Shown: positions 29,015 to 38,804 of the stretch, in pieces
How positions within the stretch are numbered: position 1 is the stretch's first letter
How the letters are laid out: every line of letters begins with the position of its first letter
Origin: AP-15 sp963795485
GTDB lineage: Bacteria; Pseudomonadota; Alphaproteobacteria; ATCC43930; CGMCC-115725
Direction of reading: 5' to 3'
Length of the DNA stretch: 64,000 nt
Assembly (NCBI GenBank): GCA_963795485.1
Contig: CAWCIL010000008.1
Coordinates: 1,364,001-1,428,000 of the forward strand
Position numbers and translations under genes: made by a program
Notes under the pieces: generated by a model
Databases searched by the model: none
What the model saw: only the letters and a program-made list of their open reading frames with translations
What the model was told of the DNA's origin: nothing

Positions 29015-29315
29015 CGACCTGAACCTTTCCGCGCCGCCGCACTGCGGTCGTACCGGCCTTGGCTGGTCTGCGAGAAGCGCGGCGCGCCAGACGCTGATCC
29101 GATAGAGGGCGCACGCGGGTGTTGTCAAGAGAAGCCGGCGCCCCCAAATCCCGAGTGCTCGCCCGATGCTCGCCGGCTGGTCGCGGCGGCTGGCGCCAAT
29201 TTCGCGCGACGCGGCTGCCGCGCGGGTCGCGTCACCCCGCGGAGTTCAGTGGCGAAATGTTTGTTCGACGCTGTCCGCCCGGCGCTTTCCGCCCTTGGGG
29301 GCGCAGAGGAATCAG
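29015..29315. other. Divergent intergenic region between hflK and apbC
   Basis: About 300 bases separate the two divergent start codons. I see no gene, repeat or obvious operator. A frame upstream of apbC is open but has no protein-like character. Both promoters must lie here. Confidence 0.4.
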
Positions 29316-30476
29316 ATGGCCGAAATCACCGAACAGCAAATCCTCGACGCGCTTTCGGCCGTCGCCGACCCCGACAAGGGGTCCGACATCGTTTCACTCG
29401 GCATGGTTTCGGGGATGGCGATCCGCGACGGCAACGTCGCCTTCGCGATCGAGGTCGAGCCCGAGCGCGGCCCGCGCCTGGAGCAGCTGCGCAAAGCCGC
29501 CGAAAAGGCGGTCGAAGCGCTCCCGGACGTGCTCTCGGTGACCGCTGTCTTGACCGCCCAGTCAACCGCGCACCCATCGGCGCCGCGCGTGCGTACCGGG
29601 CCGGCACCGTCCGCCGCCCAGCACGGCCGCGGTGCGGCGCCCCAGCCGCCCGGCCGCCCGCAGCGCGGTGCCGTTCCCGGCGTCGGCGCCATCATCGCGG
29701 TCGCCTCGGGCAAGGGCGGGGTCGGTAAGTCGACCGTCGCCGCCAATCTGGCGCTGGCGCTAAAGGCGAACGGGCTCGCGGTCGGGGTGCTCGATGCCGA
29801 CATCTATGGCCCCTCGATGCCGCGCATGCTTGGGATCTCCGGTCGACGCCCCTCCTCGCCCGACGGCAAGCGGCTGATCCCGCTTGAGAATTATGGGCTG
29901 CGCTGCATGTCGATGGGGTTTCTGGTGCCCGAGGACCGGCCGATGATTTGGCGCGGGCCGATGGTGATGAGCGCGTTGCAGCAGATGCTGCGGGAGGTCG
30001 ATTGGGGCGAGCTCGACATCATGGTCGTCGACATGCCGCCTGGCACCGGCGACGCGCAGCTGACCATGGCTCAGCAGGTGCCGCTCGCCGGCGCGGTGAT
30101 CGTCTCGACCCCGCAGGACATCGCCCTCCTAGACGCGCGCAAGGGGCTCAACATGTTCCGCCAAGTCGAGGTGCCGGTGCTCGGCATCGTCGAGAACATG
30201 AGCTATTTCCTGTGCCCGCATTGCGGCGGCCGCAGCGAGATCTTTTCGCATGGCGGCGCCCGCCGCGAGGCCGAGAAGCTCGGCACCGAGTTCCTCGGCG
30301 AGGTGCCGCTCGACCTCCAGATCCGCGAGACCTCGGACGACGGCCGCCCGATCACCGTCTCCGACCCCGACAACCCGCATTCGCTGGTGTTTTGCGCCAT
30401 CGCCCGGCGCATCTGGGAAAAAATCTCCGGCGTCGCCGCGGTCGGCCGCCCCGCGCCCCGCATCGTCATCGAATAG
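29316..30476 (+). CDS. apbC: Mrp/ApbC-family iron-sulfur cluster carrier ATPase
   Basis: This ParA-like P-loop ATPase transfers Fe-S clusters to apo-proteins. The 386-residue product has a MIP18-type N-terminal domain (about 1-80, ILDALSAVADPDKGSDIV) and a Pro/Ala linker. The deviant Walker A is VASGKGGVGKST (129-140), with DADIYGPSMPRMLGI, VVDMPPGTGDAQLTM, and the cluster-binding CPHC pair. ATG 29316 aligns with the natural N-terminus. It is followed 36 bases later by an RNA methyltransferase gene. Confidence 0.94.
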   Translation: MAEITEQQILDALSAVADPDKGSDIVSLGMVSGMAIRDGNVAFAIEVEPERGPRLEQLRKAAEKAVEALPDVLSVTAVLTAQSTAHPSAPRVRTGPAPSAAQHGRGAAPQPPGRPQRGAVPGVGAIIAVASGKGGVGKSTVAANLALALKANGLAVGVLDADIYGPSMPRMLGISGRRPSSPDGKRLIPLENYGLRCMSMGFLVPEDRPMIWRGPMVMSALQQMLREVDWGELDIMVVDMPPGTGDAQLTMAQQVPLAGAVIVSTPQDIALLDARKGLNMFRQVEVPVLGIVENMSYFLCPHCGGRSEIFSHGGARREAEKLGTEFLGEVPLDLQIRETSDDGRPITVSDPDNPHSLVFCAIARRIWEKISGVAAVGRPAPRIVIE

Positions 30477-30512
30477 GCGTGCGCGACGGGTTGGCGCCGG
30501 TCGAGCTTCGCC

Positions 30513-31313
30513 ATGTCTGAAGGCGTCCGCGTTGCTGTATCGCAGCGCCGACGCCGGGCTGGCGCGGGCGTGCGGCTCCATCAGCGCGCGCTCTTGCGCG
30601 TCTGCGGGCTCGCCGCGGTCGGCGCCCTCTTCGAGCGCGATCCGGGCCGGGTCGAGCGACTGTACTTCGAGGCCCGGCTGCGCGGCGAGGTCGGCCCGTT
30701 CTGCGCGGCGCTGGCGCATGCCCGCAAGCCCTATCGCGAGGTCGATGCCGCCGAACTCGTGCGCGTCGCCGGCACCCTTCTGCATGGCGGCGTCGCGGCG
30801 ATCGCCCGGCCGCAGCCGCTCGCCGCCTTCGATGCCGCGACGGCATCGGGCTGGGCACAGGACGGAAAACCGCTGCTGGTGCTCGACGGCGTCGGCAACC
30901 CGCACAATCTCGGTGCCATCGCCCGCACCGCCGCGTTTTTCGGGATCGAGCGGATCGTGCTCGCCGACCGCCCGGACCAGGCGCTCCCCTCCGATGCGAG
31001 CTACCGCGTGGCCGAGGGCGGCCTCGAACATGTGACGCTTTACCAGGCGCCGCTGCCGCAGGCCTTGACCGGGTTGCGCCGGGCTTACCGCATTCTCGGT
31101 GCCGCGCTCGGCCGGTGCCCACCCCCGGCCGGGGGCAAGGACGCCAGACCGCCGGCGTTGATCCTCGGCAATGAGGAGAAGGGTCTCGCCCCGGCCACGC
31201 TCGCCGCCTGCGACGAGATCGTGACCATCCCCGGCGCCGGCCGGGTGCAGTCGCTCAACGTGGCCGCTGCGGCGGCGATCCTGATCTATCTCGCAACCCG
31301 CGGACAAAGCTGA
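30513..31313 (+). CDS. SpoU/TrmH-family RNA 2'-O-methyltransferase
   Basis: The 266-residue protein has an N-terminal RNA-binding substrate domain (about 30-105) and a SPOUT fold. The knot motifs are visible: LVLDGVGNPHNLGAIARTAAFF (motif 1), ALILGNEEKGL (motif 2), and IPGAGRVQSLNVAAAAAI (motif 3, SLNV). The best match is the RlmB/TrmH group acting on 23S rRNA or tRNA; the exact target cannot be told. Its end overlaps the convergent MFS gene by 28 bases. Confidence 0.9.
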   Translation: MSEGVRVAVSQRRRRAGAGVRLHQRALLRVCGLAAVGALFERDPGRVERLYFEARLRGEVGPFCAALAHARKPYREVDAAELVRVAGTLLHGGVAAIARPQPLAAFDAATASGWAQDGKPLLVLDGVGNPHNLGAIARTAAFFGIERIVLADRPDQALPSDASYRVAEGGLEHVTLYQAPLPQALTGLRRAYRILGAALGRCPPPAGGKDARPPALILGNEEKGLAPATLAACDEIVTIPGAGRVQSLNVAAAAAILIYLATRGQS

Positions 31314-32768
31314 CGGACGGCGCGGATCGCAACCGGCAACGCCGCGGCCGGAAGCAGCGAGAACACCAGGAACAGCCACACCACCGATCGCGTCACCCCA
31401 GCAGCGCCGAGCCTCGGGTCGGCAAAGCCGGCGAGGTTTGCAACCATTCCGGCGAAAGCGGAGGCAAAGGCCTGGGCGATCAGCTGCAAGGTCGAGATGA
31501 AAGCGCTGGCGATGTCCCGCTCCGCCGCCTTGGCCGATGCCATCATCAGGCTGCACAGATGCGCCCAGGCGACTCCGACCCCCGCACCGACCGGAAACAG
31601 CGTCAGCGGCGATCAGCACCAGCGAACCGCGCCCCAGGCTCCATCCCGTCAGCACCAGACCGAGCGCGATCAGAACCGGCCCGCAAACGATCCAGCGACG
31701 CGCCCATCCCGGCCCCGCCGAGGCGGTGGCGAAGGCTGCCAGTGTCCAGGCGACGGCCACGTCCGCGTTCAGATAGCCGCCGGTGATCGGCGGATGCCCG
31801 CCGATTGCGGTGACCACATAGGGGACGTAAAGGGCTGCCGTTGTGCTTCCCGCCATCAGCGCCATCGCCAGCGACACCGCACCCAGCGTGCTGTTGGGGT
31901 TGTAGGCTCCGGTCGGCAGCAGGCGCGAGCGCCCGACGCGAACGGCAGCGCCATCGATGGCGAGCATGGCCAGCAGCAAGAGGGTGCCGGCGAGCAGTCC
32001 AAACCCGCTGGTCAGCGCCCGTCCCGAGGCTCCGCCGACGGCTACGGCCAGAACCGCGGCGCCGAGAAGGCCGAGCCGCCCGAAGCCGATCGCGGCGGTC
32101 GGGCCGGCGGCGCCCGACTCTGCGCCGGCGCGGGCGAGCGCGGTCCGTTCGGCGAGCAGCGCCACCGCCGCGGCGACCGGGACATCGATCCAGAACGCCC
32201 AGCGCCACAGACCCCATCCGGCGAGGATGCCGCCGAAGAGAGGTCCGCACAGGGCGCCCACGCTCCAGATGCCGGACACCGCGGTGATCGCGCGGGTATG
32301 CAGATGCGTCGGAAAGACCCGCCGGATGGTGGTGTAGGCGAGTGCTGTCAGCAAACCGCCGCCGACACCTTGCAGCGCCCGCCCGGCGAGAAAAACCCCG
32401 ATCGTCGGCGCCAGCGCGCAGGCGGCGCTGCCGGAGGCGAACAGCAGCAGGCTCGTCCGATAGGCTCCGCGCAGGCCTCGCCTCCCTGCCAGCGGCGCCG
32501 CGAACGCCGCGCCCCAGATCGCCCCGACGAAAGCAACCGTAAGCGTCCAGGCAAAAAACCTGACTCCGCCGATTTCGGCCACCGCCGACGGCAGCACCGT
32601 CGCGACGACCCGCAGCGAGAGCGCGTGGATCAGGACGCCGCCGGTGACCACCAGGAGCGGCCCGAGATTGCCCGTGCCGAACAGGACCCCCCACCCGGCG
32701 GGCGCACTCCGGTTGCCGGCTCGGTCGATCGCCTCGGGAAGACCGCTATCCGGTCGGTTCCGTGCCAT
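31286..32768 (-). CDS. MFS transporter, drug-resistance type (one frameshift)
   Basis: The N-terminal helix LLVVTGGVLIHALSLRVVATVLPSA is followed by the motif-A-like loop (PLAGRRGLRGAYR) and GRALQGVGGGLLTALAYTTI (motif C region). There are about 12-14 helices in all. Near 31607 the frame shifts to LTLFPVGAGVGVAWAHLCS and continues to TGA/TAG near 31286, 493 residues after removing one base. ATG 32768 follows GGAAGAGA; a GTG 5 codons upstream is the alternative. The LysR gene diverges from it, so the pair is probably regulator and target. Confidence 0.85.
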
Positions 32769-32780
32769 TCTCTTCCATTT

Positions 32781-32795
32781 CACCTGGATGAGGTG
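32781..32795. promoter_or_regulatory. Candidate LysR-family operator between divergent genes
   Basis: CACCT-GGATG-AGGTG is a 5-bp inverted repeat around 5 bases, just upstream of the MFS start and 82 bases before the LysR start. The related CGCCTGGATGAGTGC occurs at about 32845-32859. LysR regulators typically bind paired half-sites in such divergent gaps. Confidence 0.45.
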
Positions 32796-32876
32796 ACAGA
32801 ATGTTAGTTAGCCGTCAGATCCGGTGCTAATGGTGTCTTGTCACGCCTGGATGAGTGCAATTCATGCGAGGAGCGC

Positions 32877-33923
32877 ATGCCCAGCCCCTTTCGCTCGCTT
32901 CCCCCGCTCGGCACCCTGCGCACCTTCGAAGCCGTCGCCCGGCATCTCTCGTTCACCCGCGCGGCGGATGAGCTGGCACTGACCCAGAGTGCCGTCAGCC
33001 ATCAGATCCGCGCGCTCGAGGAGCATCTGGGCGCGCGCGTGTTCGAGCGCCGGCATCGCGGGATCGAGTTGGCGCCCGACGGGCGCACCTTGCTCGACGG
33101 CGTGCGCGCCGGGCTCGACAGCATGCTCCTTGCGAGCGAACGCGTGCGCAGCCGCCGCCGGGTCGGCGTCCTGACCATCGCCGCGCCGGCCGCCTTCGCC
33201 GCCTGGTGGCTGGTGCCTCGCCTGGGGCGGTTCGCCGCCCTCCACCCCGAGATCGAGGTGCGGATCGCCGCCGTGGACGGACGCGAACCCGATCTGCGGC
33301 GCGATGGGATCGATGTCGCGGTAGTGAAGCGCGTGGCGGGACAACCGGGCCGCAATGCGGTGGAGATGCCACTGCTCCACGAGATCGTCTTTCCGGTCTG
33401 CGCGCCGTCGCTGCGCGACGGGAAGCTGCGGTTGCGAGCGCCGGAAGACCTGCTGCCGCACACGCTGATCGAATGCGACTCGGCAGAAATCGAGGATCCC
33501 GAATTTACCTGGTCGACGTGGCTCGACCGGTTCGGGTTGTCGCGCGCGGCCCCCGCCCGTCAGCTCAAGTTCAGCCATTTCGGCGTGGCCCTGTCGGCGG
33601 CGGTGGACGGGCTGGGGATCGCCCTCGGGCGCTCGCCGATGGTCGATGCGGAGCTGGCTGCGGGCCGGCTGGTGCGGCCTTTCGCCAGCCGCGTCGTCGC
33701 CAAGGCCGCGAACCTGATCGCCTTGACCTGGCGGGATACCGGGACGGTGCGTCAGGATCAGCGCATTGCAGCGTTCCGCGACTTCGCATTGGACGAGGCA
33801 TGCGGGTGCGAGCTGGCCGCCGGTCCGTGCGGCATGCCCGCCTCCGAACGTGACGCGCTGACGCGCGCCGGGTGGCCGGCGGGTCGGGCGGCGCGGCGCG
33901 CCATGGTGACGAGCCGGCTTTAA
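32877..33923 (+). CDS. LysR-family transcriptional regulator (GcvA-like)
   Basis: ATG 32877, after GAGGAGCGC, gives 348 residues. The winged helix-turn-helix (LRTFEAVARHLSFTRAADEL, TQSAVSHQIRALEEHLG) occupies about 8-68. The PBP2-type effector domain (about 95-295) contains WWLVPRLGRF, DLRRDGIDVAVV and GVALSAAVDGLGIALGRSPM, as in the GcvA subgroup. A C-terminal extension of about 45 residues is unusual. It is divergent from the MFS gene and likely controls it. Confidence 0.92.
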   Translation: MPSPFRSLPPLGTLRTFEAVARHLSFTRAADELALTQSAVSHQIRALEEHLGARVFERRHRGIELAPDGRTLLDGVRAGLDSMLLASERVRSRRRVGVLTIAAPAAFAAWWLVPRLGRFAALHPEIEVRIAAVDGREPDLRRDGIDVAVVKRVAGQPGRNAVEMPLLHEIVFPVCAPSLRDGKLRLRAPEDLLPHTLIECDSAEIEDPEFTWSTWLDRFGLSRAAPARQLKFSHFGVALSAAVDGLGIALGRSPMVDAELAAGRLVRPFASRVVAKAANLIALTWRDTGTVRQDQRIAAFRDFALDEACGCELAAGPCGMPASERDALTRAGWPAGRAARRAMVTSRL

Positions 33924-33942
33924 GTGGAGCTGCCCGGGAGCG

Positions 33943-33957
33943 GCGATCCTGCTCTAG
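33943..33957 (-). mobile_element. Single terminal-repeat remnant of an IS630-like element
   Basis: On the minus strand the sequence is CTAGAGCAGGATCG, matching 12 of 14 bases of the IS630-family end CTAGAGCATGATCC at 46088-46101. The TAG is the stop codon of the DTW-domain gene. No second end or transposase is nearby, so this is either a solo end or a chance match. Confidence 0.35.
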
Positions 33958-34628
33958 TCTCGCGGGCCGCGCGTGAGCCTGGCGCCGGCGGCCGGCGTCG
34001 CCGCGGCGATCAGGCCGTCGAGCGCACCCTTCAGCGCAGTCTCGATTTCCGGCCGCCCCTCGATATGTTTCAGCAGCAAGGAAGCGGCTTCGATCGTCGA
34101 CAACGCCTCGCGCCGAGGCTCGCGGCGGACCCGGCTGAAATCCGAAGGCCGCTGCGGATCGAGCACCAGCCGGCGCAATTTGAGGAGCCACGGGTTGCGC
34201 CACCACAGCGCTTTCGCCTCGCTCCAGCTGCCGTCGAGCAGGACCGCGCCGTCGAGGCCGCGCAGCATCGCCGCCTGGTCCGGCGCCGGCTGGCCATGCC
34301 GATCGAGGGCGACGCACCGGACTCTCCAGGCCGAAAGTCCGCGGCCGCGCCGAACCGAGATGCAGCACCGCCCAGCGCCGCGGATCGGCGGCCCGGCCCC
34401 CGCATCCCCCACTCCTGCGCTCCCCAGCGCCCGCGCCAGATTGGGCCAGGACAGCCCGACCGCCAGCTCGGCCCGCCTGAGCATGGCGACCGCCAGCCCG
34501 GCCGTCGCCAAGGTCTCTCTCTTCTCCCGCGGATGCTGCAGGACCAGGATGAACAGCCGATTGTCGAGTTTCGCTGTCGCTTTCCATCTGACCTCGCGAT
34601 CCCCGGCCGTGCCGGAATTGCGAAACAT
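33954..34628 (-). CDS. DTW-domain protein, predicted tRNA-uridine aminocarboxypropyltransferase
   Basis: The 225-residue frame contains LFILVLQHPREKRETLATAG near the N-terminus. The DTW-type motif follows (VLLDGSWSEAKALWWRNPWLL, here D-G-S-W), then PSDFSRVRREPRREALSTIE. The DTW family includes TapT enzymes that make acp3U in tRNA. The central part reads better in another frame between about 34325 and 34400 (DPRRWAVLHLGSARPRTFGLE), so two compensating single-base errors are likely. Overall length is normal for the family. Confidence 0.75.
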   Translation of the reverse strand: MFRNSGTAGDREVRWKATAKLDNRLFILVLQHPREKRETLATAGLAVAMLRRAELAVGLSWPNLARALGSAGVGDAGAGPPIRGAGRCCISVRRGRGLSAWRVRCVALDRHGQPAPDQAAMLRGLDGAVLLDGSWSEAKALWWRNPWLLKLRRLVLDPQRPSDFSRVRREPRREALSTIEAASLLLKHIEGRPEIETALKGALDGLIAAATPAAGARLTRGPRD

Positions 34629-34747
34629 TCGGGGATGACTGGGCCGACTCCGACGTTAGCACCTCCAGCCGCCCAATTCACCGGTGGGCGAGAAGCTGTG
34701 GTATGAGGTCGGCCCTGAGCTTGCCGGGGCAGTCATCGAGGGCGTTC

Positions 34748-35620
34748 ATGCACAAGCGCGTTCGCAAAGCGGTGTTTCCGGTCGCCGGGTTGGGCACCCG
34801 GTTTTTGCCGGCGACCAAGGCGATGCCCAAGGAAATGCTGCCGATCGTCGACAAGCCGCTCATTCATTACGCGGTCGAGGAGGCCAAGGCGGCGGGCATC
34901 GAGCAGTTCTTTTTTGTCACCAGCCGGGCGAAGGGCGCGATCGACGACCATTTCGACCGGGCCTTCGAGCTCGAGGCGACGTTGCGCGAGCGCGGCCAGG
35001 ACGCCCTCGTCGAGGAGCTCGAAGCGCGGCTGCCCGAGCCCGGCCAGATCGCCTATACGCGGCAGCAGACGCCGCTCGGTCTCGGCCACGCCGTGTGGTG
35101 CGCGCGCGGGCTCGTCGGCGACGAGCCCTTCGCCGTGCTGCTGGCCGACGATCTGATGGTGTGCGACACGCCGTGCCTCGCGCAGATGGTCGAGGCCTAT
35201 GACGAGATCGGCGGCAATCTGGCGGCGGTGATCGAAGTGCCGCGCGAGCAGACCCGGCGCTACGGCGTGCTCGACATCGTCTCCGACGACGGCCGGCTGG
35301 TGCGCGCCCGCGGCGTCGTCGAAAAGCCGGAGCCGGCCGAGGCGCCATCGACCTCGACGATCATCGGCCGCTACATCATCCAGCCCGAGGTGTTTGGCCA
35401 TCTCGCCCGCGCCGAGGCCGGCAGCGGCGGCGAAATCCAGTTGACCGACGCGCTGGCCCGTCTGATCGACGACGGCCAGGCCTTTCACGGGCTGCGCTTT
35501 TCGGGCCGGCGCTATGATTGCGGCGACAAGCTCGGCTTTCTCGAAGCGACAATCGCGCTGGGGCTGCAGCACCCGGAGCTCGGGACCGAGCTGCGCCGGA
35601 TACTGACTTCATACCTGTGA
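34748..35620 (+). CDS. galU: UTP-glucose-1-phosphate uridylyltransferase
   Basis: GalU makes UDP-glucose for envelope polysaccharides. The 290-residue product starts MHKRVRKAVFPVAGLGTRFL and has ATKAMPKEMLPIVDKPLI (nucleotide-binding loop), LADDLMVCD (metal site), and GVVEKPEPAEAPS with IGRYII. An upstream in-frame ATG/GTG stretch (from 34703) is less natural. The next gene, 13 bases downstream, is the phosphohexomutase that makes its substrate, so the two form a sugar-nucleotide unit. Confidence 0.95.
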   Translation: MHKRVRKAVFPVAGLGTRFLPATKAMPKEMLPIVDKPLIHYAVEEAKAAGIEQFFFVTSRAKGAIDDHFDRAFELEATLRERGQDALVEELEARLPEPGQIAYTRQQTPLGLGHAVWCARGLVGDEPFAVLLADDLMVCDTPCLAQMVEAYDEIGGNLAAVIEVPREQTRRYGVLDIVSDDGRLVRARGVVEKPEPAEAPSTSTIIGRYIIQPEVFGHLARAEAGSGGEIQLTDALARLIDDGQAFHGLRFSGRRYDCGDKLGFLEATIALGLQHPELGTELRRILTSYL

Positions 35621-35633
35621 ACGGGAAACACCG

Positions 35634-37016
35634 ATGCCGCATCGCTTCGACCCGACGATCCTGCGCGAATACGACATCCGCGGCATTGTCGGCGAGACCC
35701 TGTCGGCGGCCGACGCGCAGGCGGTCGGGCGCGCCTTTGCCCAGACCCTCGCCGCTTCCGGCGGACGCCGGCTCGCGGTCGGCTATGACGGGCGGCTGAC
35801 CTCGCCCGAGCTCGAAGCGGCGCTGGTCGACGGTCTGGCGAGCGAAGGTGTCGATGTCGTCCGCATCGGCCTCGGGCCGACGCCGATGCTGTACTTCGCC
35901 GCAGCGACGCTCGGCGTCGATGGCGGGGTCATGGTGACCGGCTCGCACAATCCCTCGGATTACAACGGCTTCAAATTCGTGCTCGCGGGCAAGCCGTTTT
36001 ACGGCGAGGCGATCCGCGCGCTCGGCGAGACCGCCCTCCGGCTCGGCTCCGCGCAGGGTCGGCGCGGCCATGTCGAGGACCATGCGATCCGCGACGCCTA
36101 TGTCGCCAGGCTGGCGCGCGACCATCGCGGGTCGCGGCCCTTGACCGTGGCCTGGGACCCGGGGAACGGCGCCACCGGCGAGGTCGTGCAGCAGCTGACC
36201 GCACTCCTGCCGGGCCGCCATTTTCTGTTGAACGAGACGATCGACGGCACCTTTCCGGCGCATCATCCGGACCCGACCGTGGCGGAAAACCTGGTGCAGC
36301 TGCAACAGGCGGTGGCGCGCGAGCATTGCGACCTCGGCATCGCTTTCGACGGCGACGGCGACCGCATCGGCGTCGTCGATGCGCCGCGGCGAGATCTGGT
36401 GGGGCGATCAGCTGATGATCGTCTTGGCGCGCGAGGTGCTGGAACGGCATCCGGGGGCGCCGATCCTCGCCGACGTCAAGGCGAGCCAGGTGCTGTTCGA
36501 CGAGATCGCGCGCATGGGCGGCCAGCCGGTGATGACCGCGACCGGGCACTCGCCGATCAAGGCCAAGCTCGCCGAGCTGGGCGCCCCGCTCGCCGGCGAG
36601 ATGAGCGGGCACATCTTTTTCGCCGACGGCTGGTACGGGTTCGACGACGCGGTCTATGTCGCGGTGCGGCTGCTCGGCATCCTCGGCCGCAGCACCGAGG
36701 GGCTGGCCGAGCTGAGGGACCGGCTGCCGAGGGTGATGAATACCCCGGAACTGCGTTTTCCGTGCGCCGAAGCGCGCAAGTTCGCGGTGGTGCGCGAGGT
36801 GCGCGACCGCTTGGCCGCCGCCGTCGGCCGAGATGACCGACATCGACGGTGTGCGCGTGCGCACCGCCGACGGCTGGTGGCTGCTGCGCGCCTCGAACAC
36901 GCAGGACGTGCTCGTCGCCCGCGCCGAATTCGACGACCGCAGAGGGGCTGGCCCGGCTCAAGGCGGCGCTCGCCGCGGAGCTCGCGGAGAGCGGCCTCGC
37001 CCTGCCGCCGGACTGA
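35634..37016 (+). CDS. Phosphomannomutase/phosphoglucomutase (three frameshifts)
   Basis: This alpha-D-phosphohexomutase interconverts hexose 6- and 1-phosphates. Visible are PTILREYDIRGIVGE, the phosphoserine loop VMVTGSHNPSDYNGFK, the metal loop AFDGDGDRIGVVD, the substrate loop GEMSGHIFF and the C-terminal phosphate-binding LLRASNTQDVLVARAE. The frame shifts near 36385, 36825 and 36940, each repaired by deleting one base. The result is 459 residues ending at TGA 37014-37016, matching the AlgC/ManB family. It follows galU. Confidence 0.9.
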
Positions 37017-37041
37017 GCGCGCGCGCGCGACTCCGCCGAGA

Positions 37042-38416
37042 CTAACGGGCGGCGATCGCAGCGCGCTCGGCGTCACCACCGAGCATTCGAGCTTTTTCCG
37101 ATGCAGCTGGGCGCAGGCGCTCTGGGCCTGTTGCGGCGTCAAATCGAGCAGCCGGGCCCGGTAGAAGCGGGTCTTAGCCGTCTTGCCGGGATCGACGATC
37201 TGCATCGGCTTGCCCTTGGCGACGGGCAGGCCCTCGGCGACGCGAGCGGCCTTCTCGGCCCCGGTCGGAGCGCGAAACGCGCCGAGCTGGATGCCCCAGC
37301 GATCGGCAGCCGGCGCCGGGCGCGGCGGCTCGCGCCGCGGCGGGTGCGGCAGCACCGCTGCTTCGGCCTTGCCGACCGGCAAGAGGTGTGCAGCGAGCCG
37401 CGCCGCGGCCTTGCGCAGCAGCCCCGGCTTGGCCGGCGCCGGCGAGGGCGAAGCCTCTGCGGCCGCAAGGGCAGCGCTGACCGACACCGGCAGCGGCAGC
37501 GGCGACGGGAGCGCCCGTGGCGCGCGGCGGCTCGCGGCGGGCGACGGTCATCGGCGCCGCCACGCCGATCTCGGCAAATCCTTGGTCGAGCAGCGCCGCC
37601 ATCTCGCGGTCGCGCGAGCCGCCCGAATGTCCGCCGAGAACGACCCCGACCAGGCGATGCCCGTCGCGCACCGCGGAGGTCGCGAGATTGAAGCCCGAGG
37701 CGTCGATAAAGCCGGTCTTGATGCCGTCGGCGCCGGGATACCAGTCGAGCAGATGATCGTGGCCGACGATCATCGTCCCCCGGAAATAAAACTCGCGGGT
37801 CGAGAAATAGCGGTACTCGCGCGGAAAGTCGTGATAGAGGGCGAGCGCCAGCTGGGCGGTGTCGCGCGCCGTGGTGTGCTGCGCCGGATCGGGCAGGCCC
37901 GAGGCGTTCTGATAGACCGTGCTGCGCATCCCGAGCTGCTGGGCCTTGCGGTTCATCAGCTCGGCAAAGGCCGGCTCGCTGCCGGCGATGCCTTCGGCCA
38001 GCACCGCGGCGGCGTCGTTCGCCGATCGGGTGACGATGCCGAGGATCAGATCCTGCACGGCGACCGAATCGCCCGGCCGCAGCCCGAGCTTGGTCGGCTG
38101 ACTTGCTCGCCGCATTGAGGCTGACCGGAAGCATCTGGTCGAGCCGCAGCCGGCCCGTATTCAGCGCCTCAAAGGTCAGATACAGCGTCATCATCTTGGT
38201 CAGCGACGCCGGATAGGTCACGGCATCGGCGTTGTCCTCGCTCAGCACCCGACCGGTATCGGCGTCGAGCACGATCGAGGCCGCCACCGGAACCGGGGCA
38301 AACCCGACCATCGCCAGCCGAAGGTGATGGTGCACATGCCGCGCCGCCTCGGCATTCCCTGCGCCGAGCCCGATCAGCGCGCGCAGCAATGGCGACCGCA
38401 ATAGTCCTTGAAGCAC
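37042..38416 (-). CDS. D-alanyl-D-alanine carboxypeptidase with C-terminal SPOR domain (frameshifted)
   Basis: This low-molecular-weight PBP trims peptidoglycan stem peptides. The three catalytic motifs are present: SLTK in VTYPASLTKMMTLYL, SAN in LGIVTRSANDAAAV, and KTG in ADGIKTGFIDASGF. An Ala/Pro linker leads to a SPOR-like domain (RWGIQLGAFRAPTGAEKAAR to LECSVV), which in other proteins binds denuded glycan at the septum. Frames change near 38105 and 37490, and probably near 37050. The stop is placed at 37042-37044, because the unshifted frame would run far into the neighbouring gene. Start GTG 38416 is tentative. Confidence 0.83.
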
Positions 38417-38804
38417 GAGACCCGCCCCCGCGGGACCCGCGTCCGTGGTGCTTTACGATATGCACGACACCCCCCAACTCCCCTGGACCGCGCCAGGCCG
38501 GCAGCCTTGCTCGATCCTCCCCGGCAACAGTAGGCGGAACCGGCGGCGCTGTCCAGTTTTCGCGCTGCTCCTTCGGCAAATTCGCCAAATGCGTCAACGC
38601 CACGGCGTCCCGAGCCGAGCGGCGTGCAGTCTCGGCCGAGCGCGCGCCGGCGGCCGGCCGAAGCGAACGGCCGGTCCTTCTGTCCGCGCAAAGCTCACCG
38701 GCCTCTTGTGCACCGCACAAAATCGGTTGCGCGTCTTACAGCATTCGGCTAATCTGCTTTGCTGCGGAGAAGCAAAATCGCAGGCGCTCAGTGGGGATCA
38801 TCGG
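38417..38804. other. Intergenic region upstream of the phasin gene
   Basis: The 388 bases hold no convincing gene. The distal part carries two inverted repeats (38706-38720 and 38758-38776), described separately. The proximal part, next to the carboxypeptidase, is G+C-rich without visible structure. Confidence 0.4.
38706..38720. promoter_or_regulatory. Candidate PhaR-type operator upstream of the phasin gene
   Basis: TTGTGC-ACC-GCACAA is a perfect inverted repeat. A second one, TTTGCT-N7-AGCAAA, lies at 38758-38776. PhaR, the polyhydroxyalkanoate-responsive repressor, is known in Paracoccus to bind TGC-rich dyads upstream of phasin genes. Both dyads have the TGC...GCA core and lie within 100 bases of the phasin start. 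Confidence 0.5.

Noticed and set aside
30129..32783. 884-residue leftward frame running from the MFS gene into apbC
   Set aside because: Only the first ~400 residues are MFS sequence; beyond the frameshift near 31607 it is antisense of the methylase and apbC genes.
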